DNA of 64,000 nucleotides from Candidatus Macondimonas diazotrophica (lineage in GTDB: Bacteria > Pseudomonadota > Gammaproteobacteria > UBA5335), in assembly GCF_004684205.1 (NCBI RefSeq), contig NZ_SRIO01000012.1:16448-80447 (forward strand), read 5' to 3'. The position numbers and the translations under genes are program-made. A model generated the notes under the pieces. It saw nothing but the letters and a program-made list of their open reading frames with translations. It searched no databases and was not told where the DNA came from. Shown one piece after another: positions 1 through 8,245 of the stretch (position 1 is the first letter of the stretch; each line of letters starts with the position of its first letter).

Positions 1-1686
1 TACACCGTCGGCGAACTGAAGTCGCGCCGGCTCGAGCTCTCCTGCATGGACCCGGATGATCCGGCCAACTGGCCGCGCAACCTGTTCATCTGGCGCTCCA
101 ATCTGCTCGGCTCCTCCGGCAAGGGGCATGAGTACTTCCTCAAGCACCTGCTGGGCGCCCCCCACGGCGTACAGGGCAAGGATCTGGGGCAGGAAGGGCG
201 CCAGAAGCCGCGCGAGGTCGCCTGGCACGACGAGGCCCCCGAGGGCAAGCTCGATCTGCTGGTGACGCTCGATTTTCGCATGTCGACCACCGCGGTCTAC
301 TCCGACATCGTGCTGCCGACCGCGACCTGGTATGAGAAGAACGACCTCAACACCTCCGACATGCACCCCTTCATCCATCCGCTCGGCGCGGCAGTGGACC
401 CGGCCTGGGAGAGCAAGTCGGACTGGGAGATCTTCAAGGCCATCGCCAAGGCTTTCTCGGCCGTCGCGCCCGAGGTGCTGGGGGTCGAGAAGGATGTGGT
501 GCTGAGCCCGATCCAGCACGACAGTGCCGGCGAGCTGGCCCAGGCGCTCGACGTGAAGGACTGGTATCTGGGCGAGTGCGAGCCGATTCCCGGCAAGACC
601 ATGCCGCAGATCAGCGTGGTCGAGCGCGACTACCCGAACCTCTACCGGCGCTTCACTGCCCTCGGGCCGCTGCTCGACCGGGCCGGGAATGCCGGCAAGG
701 GCCTCTCCTGGGACACCAGCGAGGACATCGATCGACTTCGGCAAATCAACGGCGCGGTGCAAGAGGCAGGGGCGACCCAAGGTCTGGCCCGGCTCGAGCG
801 CGACATCGATGTCTGCGAGGCGATTCTGGCGCTGGCACCCGAAACCAACGGCACCGTCGCGGTGAAGGCGTGGGAGGCGCTGGAGCAGAAGACCGGCCGT
901 CCACACATCCATCTGGCGCTGCCGAAGGAGGACGAGAAGATCCGCTTTCGCGACCTGCTGGCCCAGCCGCGCAAGATCATCTCCTCGCCGATCTGGTCCG
1001 GCCTCGAGAGCGAGAAGGTCTGCTACAACGCCGGCTACACCAACATCCACGAGCTGATCCCGTTCCGCACCCTCAGCGGCCGGCAGCAGCTCTATCAGGA
1101 CCATCTGTGGATGCGCGCCTTCGGCGAGGCGCTGTGTCTCTACAAGCCGCCACTCGACCTGAAGACCACCTGGGTGAAGGGTCTCAAGCCCAACGGCGAG
1201 GCCGAGATCGTGCTCAACTTCATCACCCCGCACCAAAAGTGGGGCATCCATTCCACCTATTCCGACAACCTGTTGATGCTGACCCTGAACCGCGGGGGAC
1301 CGGTGGTGTGGCTTTCGGAAACCGACGCGCATAAGGCCGGCATCCGCGACAACGACTGGGTCGAGGCCTTCAACGCCAACGGCGCCCTCACCGCCCGTGC
1401 GGTGGTGTCGCAGCGCATCCGCGAGGGGACGCTGTTCATGTACCACGCGCAGGAGAAGATCGTGAACACCCCCGGCTCGGAGATCACCGGCCAGCGTGGC
1501 GGCATCCACAACTCCTGCACCCGCGCCGTACTCAAACCGACGCACATGATTGGCGGCTACGCCCAGCAGGCCTACGGCTTCAACTACTACGGCACGGTCG
1601 GTTCCAACCGGGATGAGTTTGTCGTGATCCGCAAGATGGCGAAGGTCGACTGGCTCGAAGCGCCGCTCGACACCCGGAACCCCTGA
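1..1686 (+). CDS. narG: Respiratory nitrate reductase alpha subunit, C-terminal part
   Basis: The reading frame is open from the first base, so this is the 3' part of a gene that begins outside the window (about 561 of the usual ~1,220-1,250 residues). NarG carries the Mo-bisMGD cofactor and reduces nitrate to nitrite on the cytoplasmic face of the inner membrane. The visible part is the C-terminal half of a molybdopterin oxidoreductase: a central segment with 'DIVLPTATWYEKNDLNTSDM' and a C-terminal cofactor-binding domain with 'TYSDNLLMLTLNRGGPVVWL' and 'GFNYYGTVGSNRDEFVVI', both typical of NarG. narH follows after 12 bases and narJI after that, so it is the first visible gene of a narGHJI operon. 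The identification is firm; the N-terminal Fe-S ligand and the promoter cannot be seen. Confidence 0.96.
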   Translation, partial: YTVGELKSRRLELSCMDPDDPANWPRNLFIWRSNLLGSSGKGHEYFLKHLLGAPHGVQGKDLGQEGRQKPREVAWHDEAPEGKLDLLVTLDFRMSTTAVYSDIVLPTATWYEKNDLNTSDMHPFIHPLGAAVDPAWESKSDWEIFKAIAKAFSAVAPEVLGVEKDVVLSPIQHDSAGELAQALDVKDWYLGECEPIPGKTMPQISVVERDYPNLYRRFTALGPLLDRAGNAGKGLSWDTSEDIDRLRQINGAVQEAGATQGLARLERDIDVCEAILALAPETNGTVAVKAWEALEQKTGRPHIHLALPKEDEKIRFRDLLAQPRKIISSPIWSGLESEKVCYNAGYTNIHELIPFRTLSGRQQLYQDHLWMRAFGEALCLYKPPLDLKTTWVKGLKPNGEAEIVLNFITPHQKWGIHSTYSDNLLMLTLNRGGPVVWLSETDAHKAGIRDNDWVEAFNANGALTARAVVSQRIREGTLFMYHAQEKIVNTPGSEITGQRGGIHNSCTRAVLKPTHMIGGYAQQAYGFNYYGTVGSNRDEFVVIRKMAKVDWLEAPLDTRNP

Positions 1687-1698
1687 GGAGGTTGCACG

Positions 1699-3246
1699 AT
1701 GAAAATCCGCGCACAGATCGGCATGGTGCTCAACCTCGACAAATGCATCGGCTGTCACACCTGTTCGGTCACCTGCAAGAACGTCTGGACCAGCCGCGAA
1801 GGGGTCGAGTACGCCTGGTTCAACAACGTCGAATCCAAGCCGGGCATCGGCTACCCCCGCGACTGGGAGAACCAGCAGCGCTGGAACGGCGGCTGGCGGC
1901 GCAAGCCGAACGGCCGAATCGAGCCGCGCATCGGCGCCAAGTGGCGGGTGCTGGCGAACATCTTCGCCAACCCCGACCTGCCCGAGATCGACGACTACTA
2001 CGAGCCGTTCAACTTCGACTACGAACACCTGCAGAGCGCCCGCGAGTCCCAGGCCTTTCCGACGGCGCGCCCGCGCTCGGCGATCACCGGCGAGCGCATG
2101 GAGAAGATCGAATGGGGGCCGAACTGGGAGGAGATTCTCGGCGGCGAGTTCGCCAAGCGCAGCGCCGATGTCAACTTCGAGGGGGTGCAGAAGGACATCT
2201 ACGGCCAGTTCGAGAACACCTTCATGATGTACCTGCCGCGACTGTGCGAGCACTGCCTCAACCCGGCCTGCGTCGCCGCCTGCCCCTCCGGCGCCATCTA
2301 CAAGCGCGAGGAAGATGGCATCGTGCTGATCGACCAGGACAAATGCCGTGGCTGGCGGATGTGCGTCTCCGGCTGTCCCTACAAGAAGATCTACTACAAC
2401 TGGTCGAGCGGCAAATCGGAGAAGTGCATCTTCTGCTTCCCGCGCATCGAGTCGGGGCAGCCGACGGTCTGCTCCGAGACCTGCGTCGGGCGCATCCGCT
2501 ACCTCGGCGTGCTGCTCTACGACGCCGACCGCATCGAAGCGGCGGCCAGTGTGGCTGAAGAACGCGATCTCTACCAGGCGCAGCTCGATCTCTTTCTCGA
2601 CCCCAACGACCCGGCGGTGATCGCCCAGGCGCGCGCCGATGGCATCCCCGAGAGCTGGCTGGAGGCGGCCCGCCACTCACCGGTGTGGAAGATGGCGATG
2701 GCGTGGAAGATCGCCTTCCCGCTGCATCCGGAGTACCGCACGCTGCCAATGGTGTGGTATGTGCCGCCGCTGTCGCCGATCCAGTCGGCCGCGGCCGCCG
2801 GGCAGATCGGCATCGACGCCGGTCTGCCGGATGTGCGCTCGCTGCGTATTCCGCTGCGCTACCTCGCCAACATGCTGACTGCCGGCGACGAGGCGCCCGT
2901 CGCCTTGGCGCTGGAGCGGATGCTGGCGATGCGCGGCTACATGCGCGCCAAGAGTGTCGAGGGACGCATCGATGAGTCGATCGCCACCCGGGTCGGCCTG
3001 TCGGGCGCGGTGATCGAGGAGATGTACCGGATCATGGCGATCGCCAACTACGAAGACCGCTTCGTCATCCCCACCACACGCCGTGAAACGCACGAGGATG
3101 TCTACGCACTGCGCGGCAACTGCGGCTTCTCCTTCGGCAACGGCTGCTCCGGCGGCAGCTCGAAGGCCGAGCTGTTCACGCCGGTGAAACTGTTCAGCCC
3201 GGCGCAGGGCAGTCAGCCCCACAACCCCGGGGAGGTACCGAAATGA
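1699..3246 (+). CDS. narH: Respiratory nitrate reductase beta subunit (Fe-S protein)
   Basis: This 515-residue protein is the electron-transfer subunit that passes electrons from the NarI haems to NarG. Four cysteine groups are visible: CIGCHTCSVTC near residue 16, CEHCLNPACVAACP near 184, CRGWRMCVSGCP near 216, and CIFCF...CSETC near 244. The third group has Trp in place of one Cys, which is the known NarH hallmark of a [3Fe-4S] centre. Length and motif order fit the family. A ribosome site (GAGGAGG) lies just before the ATG, 12 bases after narG. The stop overlaps the narJ start in an ATGA, so translation is probably coupled. Confidence 0.97.
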   Translation: MKIRAQIGMVLNLDKCIGCHTCSVTCKNVWTSREGVEYAWFNNVESKPGIGYPRDWENQQRWNGGWRRKPNGRIEPRIGAKWRVLANIFANPDLPEIDDYYEPFNFDYEHLQSARESQAFPTARPRSAITGERMEKIEWGPNWEEILGGEFAKRSADVNFEGVQKDIYGQFENTFMMYLPRLCEHCLNPACVAACPSGAIYKREEDGIVLIDQDKCRGWRMCVSGCPYKKIYYNWSSGKSEKCIFCFPRIESGQPTVCSETCVGRIRYLGVLLYDADRIEAAASVAEERDLYQAQLDLFLDPNDPAVIAQARADGIPESWLEAARHSPVWKMAMAWKIAFPLHPEYRTLPMVWYVPPLSPIQSAAAAGQIGIDAGLPDVRSLRIPLRYLANMLTAGDEAPVALALERMLAMRGYMRAKSVEGRIDESIATRVGLSGAVIEEMYRIMAIANYEDRFVIPTTRRETHEDVYALRGNCGFSFGNGCSGGSSKAELFTPVKLFSPAQGSQPHNPGEVPK

Positions 3247-3926
3247 GCGCCACGTTCAAAGCCCTGTCGGCGCTGCTCTGCTACCCGGACGAAGGGTTGC
3301 AGGCAGCCATGGCCGAAATTCGCGGTCTCATCGCGGCTGAAGGGCGGGTCGCGCCGCCGGTTCTGGCCGAACTGGAGGACTTCTGCAGCTTCGTCGAGCA
3401 GACCGATCTGATCGATCTGCAGGAACACTATGTGGCGCTGTTCGACAAGAGCCGCCTGCTGTCGCTCCACCTGTTCGAGCATGTCCATGGCGAGAGTCGT
3501 GACCGCGGCCAGGCGCTGGTCGATCTGGCTGCGCTCTACGAACAGGGCGGACTGGAGCGGATCAACAACGAGCTGCCTGACTACCTGCCGCTGTTCCTCG
3601 AATACCTCTCGACCCGACCACTCGACGAGGCCCGATTGCTGCTGGCCGAGACGCTACACATCCTCGCCGCCCTTGAAGAGCGGCTGCGGGCGCGCGGCAG
3701 CGGCTACGCCAGCCTGCTGCGGGCCATTCGCAGCGCGGCCGGTGATCAGTCGATCCACACCGCAACGACCGTCCACCTGAACACCGAGCTGCCAGCTGAA
3801 CTCGACGCGCAGTGGGCGGAGCCACCGGTGATTTTCGATCCCGATGCGACCGTCTGTGAATCCGGGGGCGCAACGGTGACCAGCGTTCCCCTGTCAGCCG
3901 TACCCCGGCGGGCGCGGCAGAGCTGA
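3243..3926 (+). CDS. narJ: Nitrate reductase assembly chaperone NarJ
   Basis: This 227-residue protein belongs to the NarJ/TorD/DmsD redox chaperones, which hold apo-NarGH during molybdenum cofactor insertion and membrane docking and are not part of the final enzyme. The N-terminal 'FKALSALLCYPDEG' and the central 'SLHLFEHVHGESRDRGQALVDL' are characteristic of NarJ. The gene overlaps narH by 4 bases and narI follows after 19 bases. The last ~40 residues are Ala/Pro/Ser-rich and look poorly conserved. Confidence 0.95.
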   Translation: MSATFKALSALLCYPDEGLQAAMAEIRGLIAAEGRVAPPVLAELEDFCSFVEQTDLIDLQEHYVALFDKSRLLSLHLFEHVHGESRDRGQALVDLAALYEQGGLERINNELPDYLPLFLEYLSTRPLDEARLLLAETLHILAALEERLRARGSGYASLLRAIRSAAGDQSIHTATTVHLNTELPAELDAQWAEPPVIFDPDATVCESGGATVTSVPLSAVPRRARQS

Positions 3927-3945
3927 ATCCGAGGGAGAAGCACCC

Positions 3946-4650
3946 ATGTCTGCGACCTTCAACATGATCCTGTTCGGCTGGTATCCCTATCTCTGCCTGA
4001 CCGTCTTCCTGCTCGGCAGCCTGTTGCGCTTCGACCGCGAACAGTACAGCTGGAAGACCGGCTCCTCGCAGCTGCTGCGTAAGCGCCAGTTACGCTGGGG
4101 ATCGAACCTGTTCCATATCGGCATCCTGACCATTCTGGCGGGCCACTTCGTCGGCCTGCTTACACCGATTGCCCTGTTCGACCAGCTCGGCATCAGCCAC
4201 GGCCTCAAGCAGATGCTCGCCATCGTCGTCGGTGGCCTGGCGGGCGTGGTCTGCTTCATCGGCATCACGCTGCTTGCTCACCGGCGGCTGTTCGATGCGC
4301 GCATCCGCGCGACCTCGAGCGTTGGAGACATCGGCATCCTGCTGCTGCTCTGGCTGCAACTCACACTGGGGCTCTGCACCATCTTCGTCTCCCTCGGCCA
4401 TCTGGATGGCCACGAGATGGTCAAGTTCATGAACTGGGCCCAGGGCATCGCCACCCTGCAACCGGCTGCCGCGACCTATGTCGCCGATGTCCATCCGATC
4501 TTCAAGGCCCATCTGCTGCTGGGGCTGACGCTGCTGCTGCTGTTCCCCTTCACTCGGCTGGTGCACATCTGGAGTGCGCCGATCTGGTACCTCGGCCGAC
4601 CCGGCTACCAGATCGTGCGCCGCCGCACCCAGCCGCCACGCAATGCCTGA
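3946..4650 (+). CDS. narI: Respiratory nitrate reductase gamma subunit (cytochrome b)
   Basis: This 234-residue membrane protein is the quinol-oxidising di-haem b subunit that anchors NarGH to the membrane. Five hydrophobic segments can be seen. Histidines in 'LFHIGILTILAGHFVG' and in the last segment 'HPIFKAHLLLG...RLVHIW' are the expected haem ligands. Length is normal for NarI (225-240). The ribosome site GAGGGAGAAG lies 8 bases before the ATG. The parvulin gene starts 10 bases after its stop codon, so the operon continues. Confidence 0.96.
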   Translation: MSATFNMILFGWYPYLCLTVFLLGSLLRFDREQYSWKTGSSQLLRKRQLRWGSNLFHIGILTILAGHFVGLLTPIALFDQLGISHGLKQMLAIVVGGLAGVVCFIGITLLAHRRLFDARIRATSSVGDIGILLLLWLQLTLGLCTIFVSLGHLDGHEMVKFMNWAQGIATLQPAAATYVADVHPIFKAHLLLGLTLLLLFPFTRLVHIWSAPIWYLGRPGYQIVRRRTQPPRNA

Positions 4651-4660
4651 GGAACGGGCC

Positions 4661-5608
4661 ATGAGTCACCGCACATCCGAATCACCGCGGCATTCGATCA
4701 TCCCGCTGCACAGTGTGGATGCGGCACCGGTCCGGGCCTGCCGCCGCGAGGCTGAGGCTGAGGCTGAGGCTGAGGCTGAGGCTGAGGCTGAGGCTGAGGC
4801 TGAGGCGACACTCGACACACCGGCGGCGCTGATGGTCAACGACCACCCGATCGCCCAGCGCCACATCGCCGCCGAAATGCAGCACTTTCCGGGCGATCAG
4901 TTCGAGAGCAGTTGGCACCAGGCCGCGCGGGCCCTGATCATCCGCGAACTGCTGCTGCAGCAGGCGCGCCGGCTGGCGCTCGATACCACCCCGCAGGCCG
5001 ACGTCCAGGGCGGCATCGAAACCGAAGAGGATGCGCTGATCCGCGCCCTGATCGAACGGGAGGTTCCGCCATGCGAAGCCCCACCCGAGCAGGTGCGCCG
5101 CCACTACGACGACCACCCCGAGCGCTTCATGACCCCGCTGCTGCAGGAAGCCGAGCACATCCTGATCGCCGCGCGCCGCGATCAGGCCGACGCCTTCGCC
5201 GCCGCGCGCGCCAAGGCCGATCAGCTCCATGCACAGCTGCTGCAGGCTCCGGAGCGGTTCGCTGAACTGGCACGCAGTTTCTCCGACTGCGCCTCGGGTG
5301 CCGAGGGTGGCCGCCTCGGCCAGCTCGGGCCGGGCGAGACCACGCCGCCGTTCGAAGCCGCGCTGCAGCGTCTAGCGCCGGGCGACATCTCCACGCCGGT
5401 GGAGACCGCCTATGGTTTTCACCTGATCCGGCTGCTCCGGCGCGGCGAACCCCGACGCCTGCCGTTCGAGGCGGTCAGCAGCGTCATCGCCGACCGCCTT
5501 ACCGAACAGGCGCACCGCCGGGCTATCGCCCGCTACATCGCCCAACTGATCGCGCAGGCCGACATCCAGGGCTTCACACCCGAGCCGTCGCCTCCACCGA
5601 TATCGTGA
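4661..5608 (+). CDS. PpiC/parvulin-type peptidyl-prolyl isomerase of the nar operon
   Basis: The C-terminal part (roughly residues 150-285) is a parvulin rotamase domain, with 'EAEHILIAARR' and the conserved 'FAELARSFSDCASGAEGGRLGQLGPGETTPPFE' region split by short loops. The N-terminal part is a helical SurA/NifM-like chaperone segment. Parvulin genes directly after narI are known in other nitrate-respiring proteobacteria, for example pseudomonads, and are thought to help nitrate reductase maturation; the function here is inferred from that context. I chose the ATG at 4661 because GAGGAA lies 7 bases upstream; ATGs at 4643 and 4574 are in frame but overlap narI and lack such a site. No signal peptide is seen, so it is probably cytoplasmic. 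An exact Glu-Ala repeat lies near residues 30-49. Confidence 0.88.
   Translation: MSHRTSESPRHSIIPLHSVDAAPVRACRREAEAEAEAEAEAEAEAEAEATLDTPAALMVNDHPIAQRHIAAEMQHFPGDQFESSWHQAARALIIRELLLQQARRLALDTTPQADVQGGIETEEDALIRALIEREVPPCEAPPEQVRRHYDDHPERFMTPLLQEAEHILIAARRDQADAFAAARAKADQLHAQLLQAPERFAELARSFSDCASGAEGGRLGQLGPGETTPPFEAALQRLAPGDISTPVETAYGFHLIRLLRRGEPRRLPFEAVSSVIADRLTEQAHRRAIARYIAQLIAQADIQGFTPEPSPPPIS
4748..4807 (+). repeat. (GAGGCT)n hexanucleotide tandem repeat in the parvulin gene
   Basis: Nine perfect GAGGCT units followed by one GAGGCG encode ten Glu-Ala dipeptides. The repeat lies within the coding frame, so gain or loss of units changes protein length without shifting the frame. The codons are identical in every unit, which suggests recent slippage rather than selection for the residues. 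Confidence 0.97.
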
Positions 5609-5705
5609 TGGTTCTACCCTGTCCGAAGCCGGCCAACGGCCGTGCAGAAACCATCCGACGTCGCGGCCACGGCGTTGCTGATAGACCCGGGAGGTACATA
5701 CGCTG

Positions 5706-6176
5706 ATGGACATCGCTCTGGCCCGCGCGCTGCATGTACTGGCCGTCATCCACTGGATTGGTGGCCTCTCCTTCGTCACGCTGGTCGTGCTGCCGTTTGC
5801 CCGAGCGCAGCCTACGGCTCGGCAGGCACTCGAGGCATTCGAAAGCGTGGAACGGCGCTTCTCGGCGCAGGCACGCGTCTCGGTCTCACTGGCAGGAGTC
5901 AGTGGCCTATGGCTGACCTACCGAATGGACCTCTGGCATCGCTTCCATGCGTTTCAATTCTGGTGGATGAGCGGGATGCTCGGCCTGTGGATTTTCTTCA
6001 TGCTCATGCTGTTCGTTCTGGAACCGCTGCTGCATGAGCGCTTCGCGCGCCAGGCTGAACAGGCGCCCGGCCCGGTGTTCCGGCGCATGAGCCGGCTGCA
6101 TCACATCCTCTTGTTCCTGGCTGCGCTGACGGTGCTGGGCGCGGTCGCCGGAAGCCATGGCCTGATGCTGTTCTGA
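5706..6176 (+). CDS. Small CopD-like integral membrane protein, function unknown
   Basis: This 156-residue protein has four predicted membrane helices: residues 7-30, 55-70, 85-108 and 131-152. Histidines sit at the helix ends ('ALHVLAVIHWIGGLSF', 'MSRLHHILLF'). The arrangement resembles small CopD/DUF-type four-helix proteins that may bind haem or copper, but no function can be assigned. GGGAGG lies 9 bases before the ATG. It lies 97 bases after the parvulin gene on the same strand and may be the last gene of the nar transcript. Confidence 0.75.
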   Translation: MDIALARALHVLAVIHWIGGLSFVTLVVLPFARAQPTARQALEAFESVERRFSAQARVSVSLAGVSGLWLTYRMDLWHRFHAFQFWWMSGMLGLWIFFMLMLFVLEPLLHERFARQAEQAPGPVFRRMSRLHHILLFLAALTVLGAVAGSHGLMLF

Positions 6177-6712
6177 GGCCGCCCAATCGCCTCTCTGCGC
6201 GGTTGCGCCGGTCCGGGAGAGCACGTCACCAGCCTGCAAGGAGGCAACCGAAGCAGGTCGAGGGATGCGGGCGCTGACGCAGATAGCGGGATTCTGTTCG
6301 AACCGGATTTTGACCGCCTTTGGCAGACGGGTGCGTAATCCTGTGGAATCGTCCACCTGGAAATTGCCAAGGGTTGCTCATGCAACCTCACCCCCCGGCG
6401 AGCATGGGGGGTCGCAAGCACAAGGCGGCTTCGAAGGAGGACCCCTTCCGCGCTTACCGGAGCGGCGTTTGGATGCCTTGCGCGCGCAGGGCAACGTCGC
6501 TTGGCCAACTTGCATCCAGGATGGAAGATCGAAGCGAAGACCCAGGCCTGCTCGCACGCGCAGGCTCGGCCACAAGCACCGACGGTCGCACAGCGAGCGG
6601 GACACCAAAACCCGATCGCATGCGCGCACTCACCGGGGAAACCGTGACAGCGCCTGGTGCCGAGCAAAATCTCCAGCCCGCTGAACTGCCAGCGGCGCTT
6701 CGGTCGCCGCGC
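6177..6712. other. 536-base intergenic region without a supported gene
   Basis: This is the convergent gap between the CopD-like gene and the PII-like gene. Open frames exist on both strands, but their products are Arg/Pro/Ser-rich, lack any recognisable motif and have no ribosome site. I see no tRNA, terminator with a T-run or repeat here. Confidence 0.5.
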
Positions 6713-7015
6713 TCAAAACTTCTCCGGACGCAACACCGCAACATCGCTCATGAACAGGATCATGGCGTAATCGGCGTAATAGTGCGCCTCCAGATAGGCC
6801 GCAATCGCCTCGGCGACCGTCTCCTCGCACACCACTTCAATACGAATGTTTCGGCTTTCTTCCCAGTCGGCACTGCGCACGCCGCGCCGTCCTTTGCCGC
6901 GGGCATCACTCACGGTATAGCCGTGAGCGCCGAGGCGTTCGATGTCCTCGACCAATAGCCGCTCCAGAGCGGCTTCGGTAATGATGGTGAGCAGTTTTCG
7001 CATCGGCGCACTCAT
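6713..7015 (-). CDS. PII-like signalling protein paired with SbtA (SbtB/CPII type)
   Basis: This is a 100-residue ferredoxin-like PII-superfamily protein. It has the PII fold landmarks 'LERLLVEDIERLGAHGYTVSDARGKGRRGVR' (split here at the T-loop region) and a short C-terminal strand, but lacks the Tyr-containing T-loop of true GlnB/GlnK. Related proteins beside SbtA transporters bind adenine nucleotides and gate bicarbonate uptake. I chose the ATG at 7015 because GGGAGG lies 8 bases upstream; it starts 4 bases after the sbtA stop, so the two genes form an operon. Its role as regulator of the adjacent transporter is inferred from family and position. Confidence 0.85.
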   Translation of the reverse strand: MSAPMRKLLTIITEAALERLLVEDIERLGAHGYTVSDARGKGRRGVRSADWEESRNIRIEVVCEETVAEAIAAYLEAHYYADYAMILFMSDVAVLRPEKF

Positions 7016-7019
7016 GAAT

Positions 7020-7976
7020 CTATCCTCCCAACCAGCGATGCGCATGAATGGCCATCGAATGATAAAGCGGGATACCCAGCAGGACGTTGAACGGAAAGGT
7101 GACGCCCAGAGACGCGGCCAGTGACAGCGTCGGATTGGCTTCCGGAACCGAGATGCGCATGGCAGCAGGGACCGCGATGTAGGAGGCGGAAGCCGCCAGC
7201 GTGGCCAGCATGGCCATTCCACCGGTTGAAAAGCCCAAACCCCATCCCATGCCGATCCCGACAAGGGACGAGAAGAGCGGCATCGCCACGCCAAACAGCA
7301 CCAGAAAGACACCATACTGCCGCAAGGTGGCCACTTGCCTCGCGGTGATCAAGCCCATTTCCAGCAGGAACAGCGCAAGAATTCCCTTGAACAGGTCGAA
7401 AAACAGCGGCTTCACGGAGACAAGCCCATCGGGTCCCGCCATCCATCCAATCAACAGCCCCCCCATGAGCAGCACGATGCCCTTGCCCAAAAACACCTCA
7501 TGGGCCATGGCGCCGAACCGGATGTCCCGGGATACCCCGCGTGCGAGCACGATCCCGACCAGGATTGCGGGGACCTCGAGCACGGCGAGCAGCAAGGGCA
7601 TGTGCGCTTCAAACGCGACCTGTCGGCTGGCGAAGTAGGCAGCGGCCACGGCATAGGTGCCGACACTCACCGATCCGTAATGTGCGGCAATCGAGGCGGC
7701 ATCTGCGCGCTTGAATCGTCCCACATGGTGCAGGATGGGGAATGCGACAAGCGGTAGCACGAACCCCATCGCCATGACCGCTGCAATCTGCGGGGCCAGC
7801 TGGCCAAACGGCTGCTTGGCGAGTTCCACCCCGCCTTTCAACCCGATGGCCAACAAGAGCACGACGCTCAGTAACTCATACATGGCGGCGGGCAGGCGCA
7901 GTTCGGAACGCAGCAAGCCGGCGGCGAGACCCAGCAGAAAAAACAGAATCACGGGATCAAGGGCAATCACTGACAT
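7020..7976 (-). CDS. sbtA: SbtA-type sodium-dependent bicarbonate transporter
   Basis: This 318-residue protein has about ten hydrophobic helices and belongs to the SbtA family (Na+-dependent bicarbonate permeases). Family landmarks include 'LLLAIGLKGGVELAK' and 'AHYGSVSVGTYAVA' in the N-terminal half and 'FLLEMGLITARQVATL' and 'GGMAMLATLAASASYIAVPAAMR' in the C-terminal half. It would concentrate inorganic carbon for CO2 fixation. The start at 7976 (MSVIALDP) follows an AGAGGA site; the longer open frame adds 29 residues without one. The gene is divergent from a LysR-type regulator and followed by a PII-like gene, a standard arrangement in autotrophs. Confidence 0.9.
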   Translation of the reverse strand: MSVIALDPVILFFLLGLAAGLLRSELRLPAAMYELLSVVLLLAIGLKGGVELAKQPFGQLAPQIAAVMAMGFVLPLVAFPILHHVGRFKRADAASIAAHYGSVSVGTYAVAAAYFASRQVAFEAHMPLLLAVLEVPAILVGIVLARGVSRDIRFGAMAHEVFLGKGIVLLMGGLLIGWMAGPDGLVSVKPLFFDLFKGILALFLLEMGLITARQVATLRQYGVFLVLFGVAMPLFSSLVGIGMGWGLGFSTGGMAMLATLAASASYIAVPAAMRISVPEANPTLSLAASLGVTFPFNVLLGIPLYHSMAIHAHRWLGG

Positions 7977-8209
7977 TTTCCTCTTCGGTGCACCAACACG
8001 ACCGGACACGATCCCGGCAGAGCCCATCGTTTTCGACGCGATGGCCAATGCAAACCGCGGCACGTTGCATCATCCGCACGACACGGCCCAAACCGGACGC
8101 CGATCCTCGCCCCTGGCCGGCGCGCAGCCGTGACCGGCGCGTGCGCTGGGCTCGCGCGTTGTCGCGCATCGTAGCGCCTGGGAAGCATCCGATAAAGACG
8201 AAATCTTCT

Positions 8210-8215
8210 TATAAA
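8210..8215 (+). promoter_or_regulatory. Possible -10 element before the LysR-type gene
   Basis: TATAAA lies 30 bases upstream of the ATG at 8246, within an AT-rich stretch of the 269-base divergent sbtA/lysR region. No clear -35 is visible. LysR regulators often bind such shared regions, but I cannot delimit an operator. Confidence 0.35.
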
Positions 8216-8245
8216 TACTTCGGCGATTGCCTTACACTCCGAGCG

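Noticed and set aside
4574..4660. Longer start for the parvulin gene
   Set aside because: The extension overlaps narI in another frame and has no ribosome site; 4661 has GAGGAA at a good distance.
6265..6958. Plus-strand open frames between the CopD-like and PII-like genes
   Set aside because: Products are Arg/Ser/Pro-rich, have no motif and run antisense into the PII-like gene.
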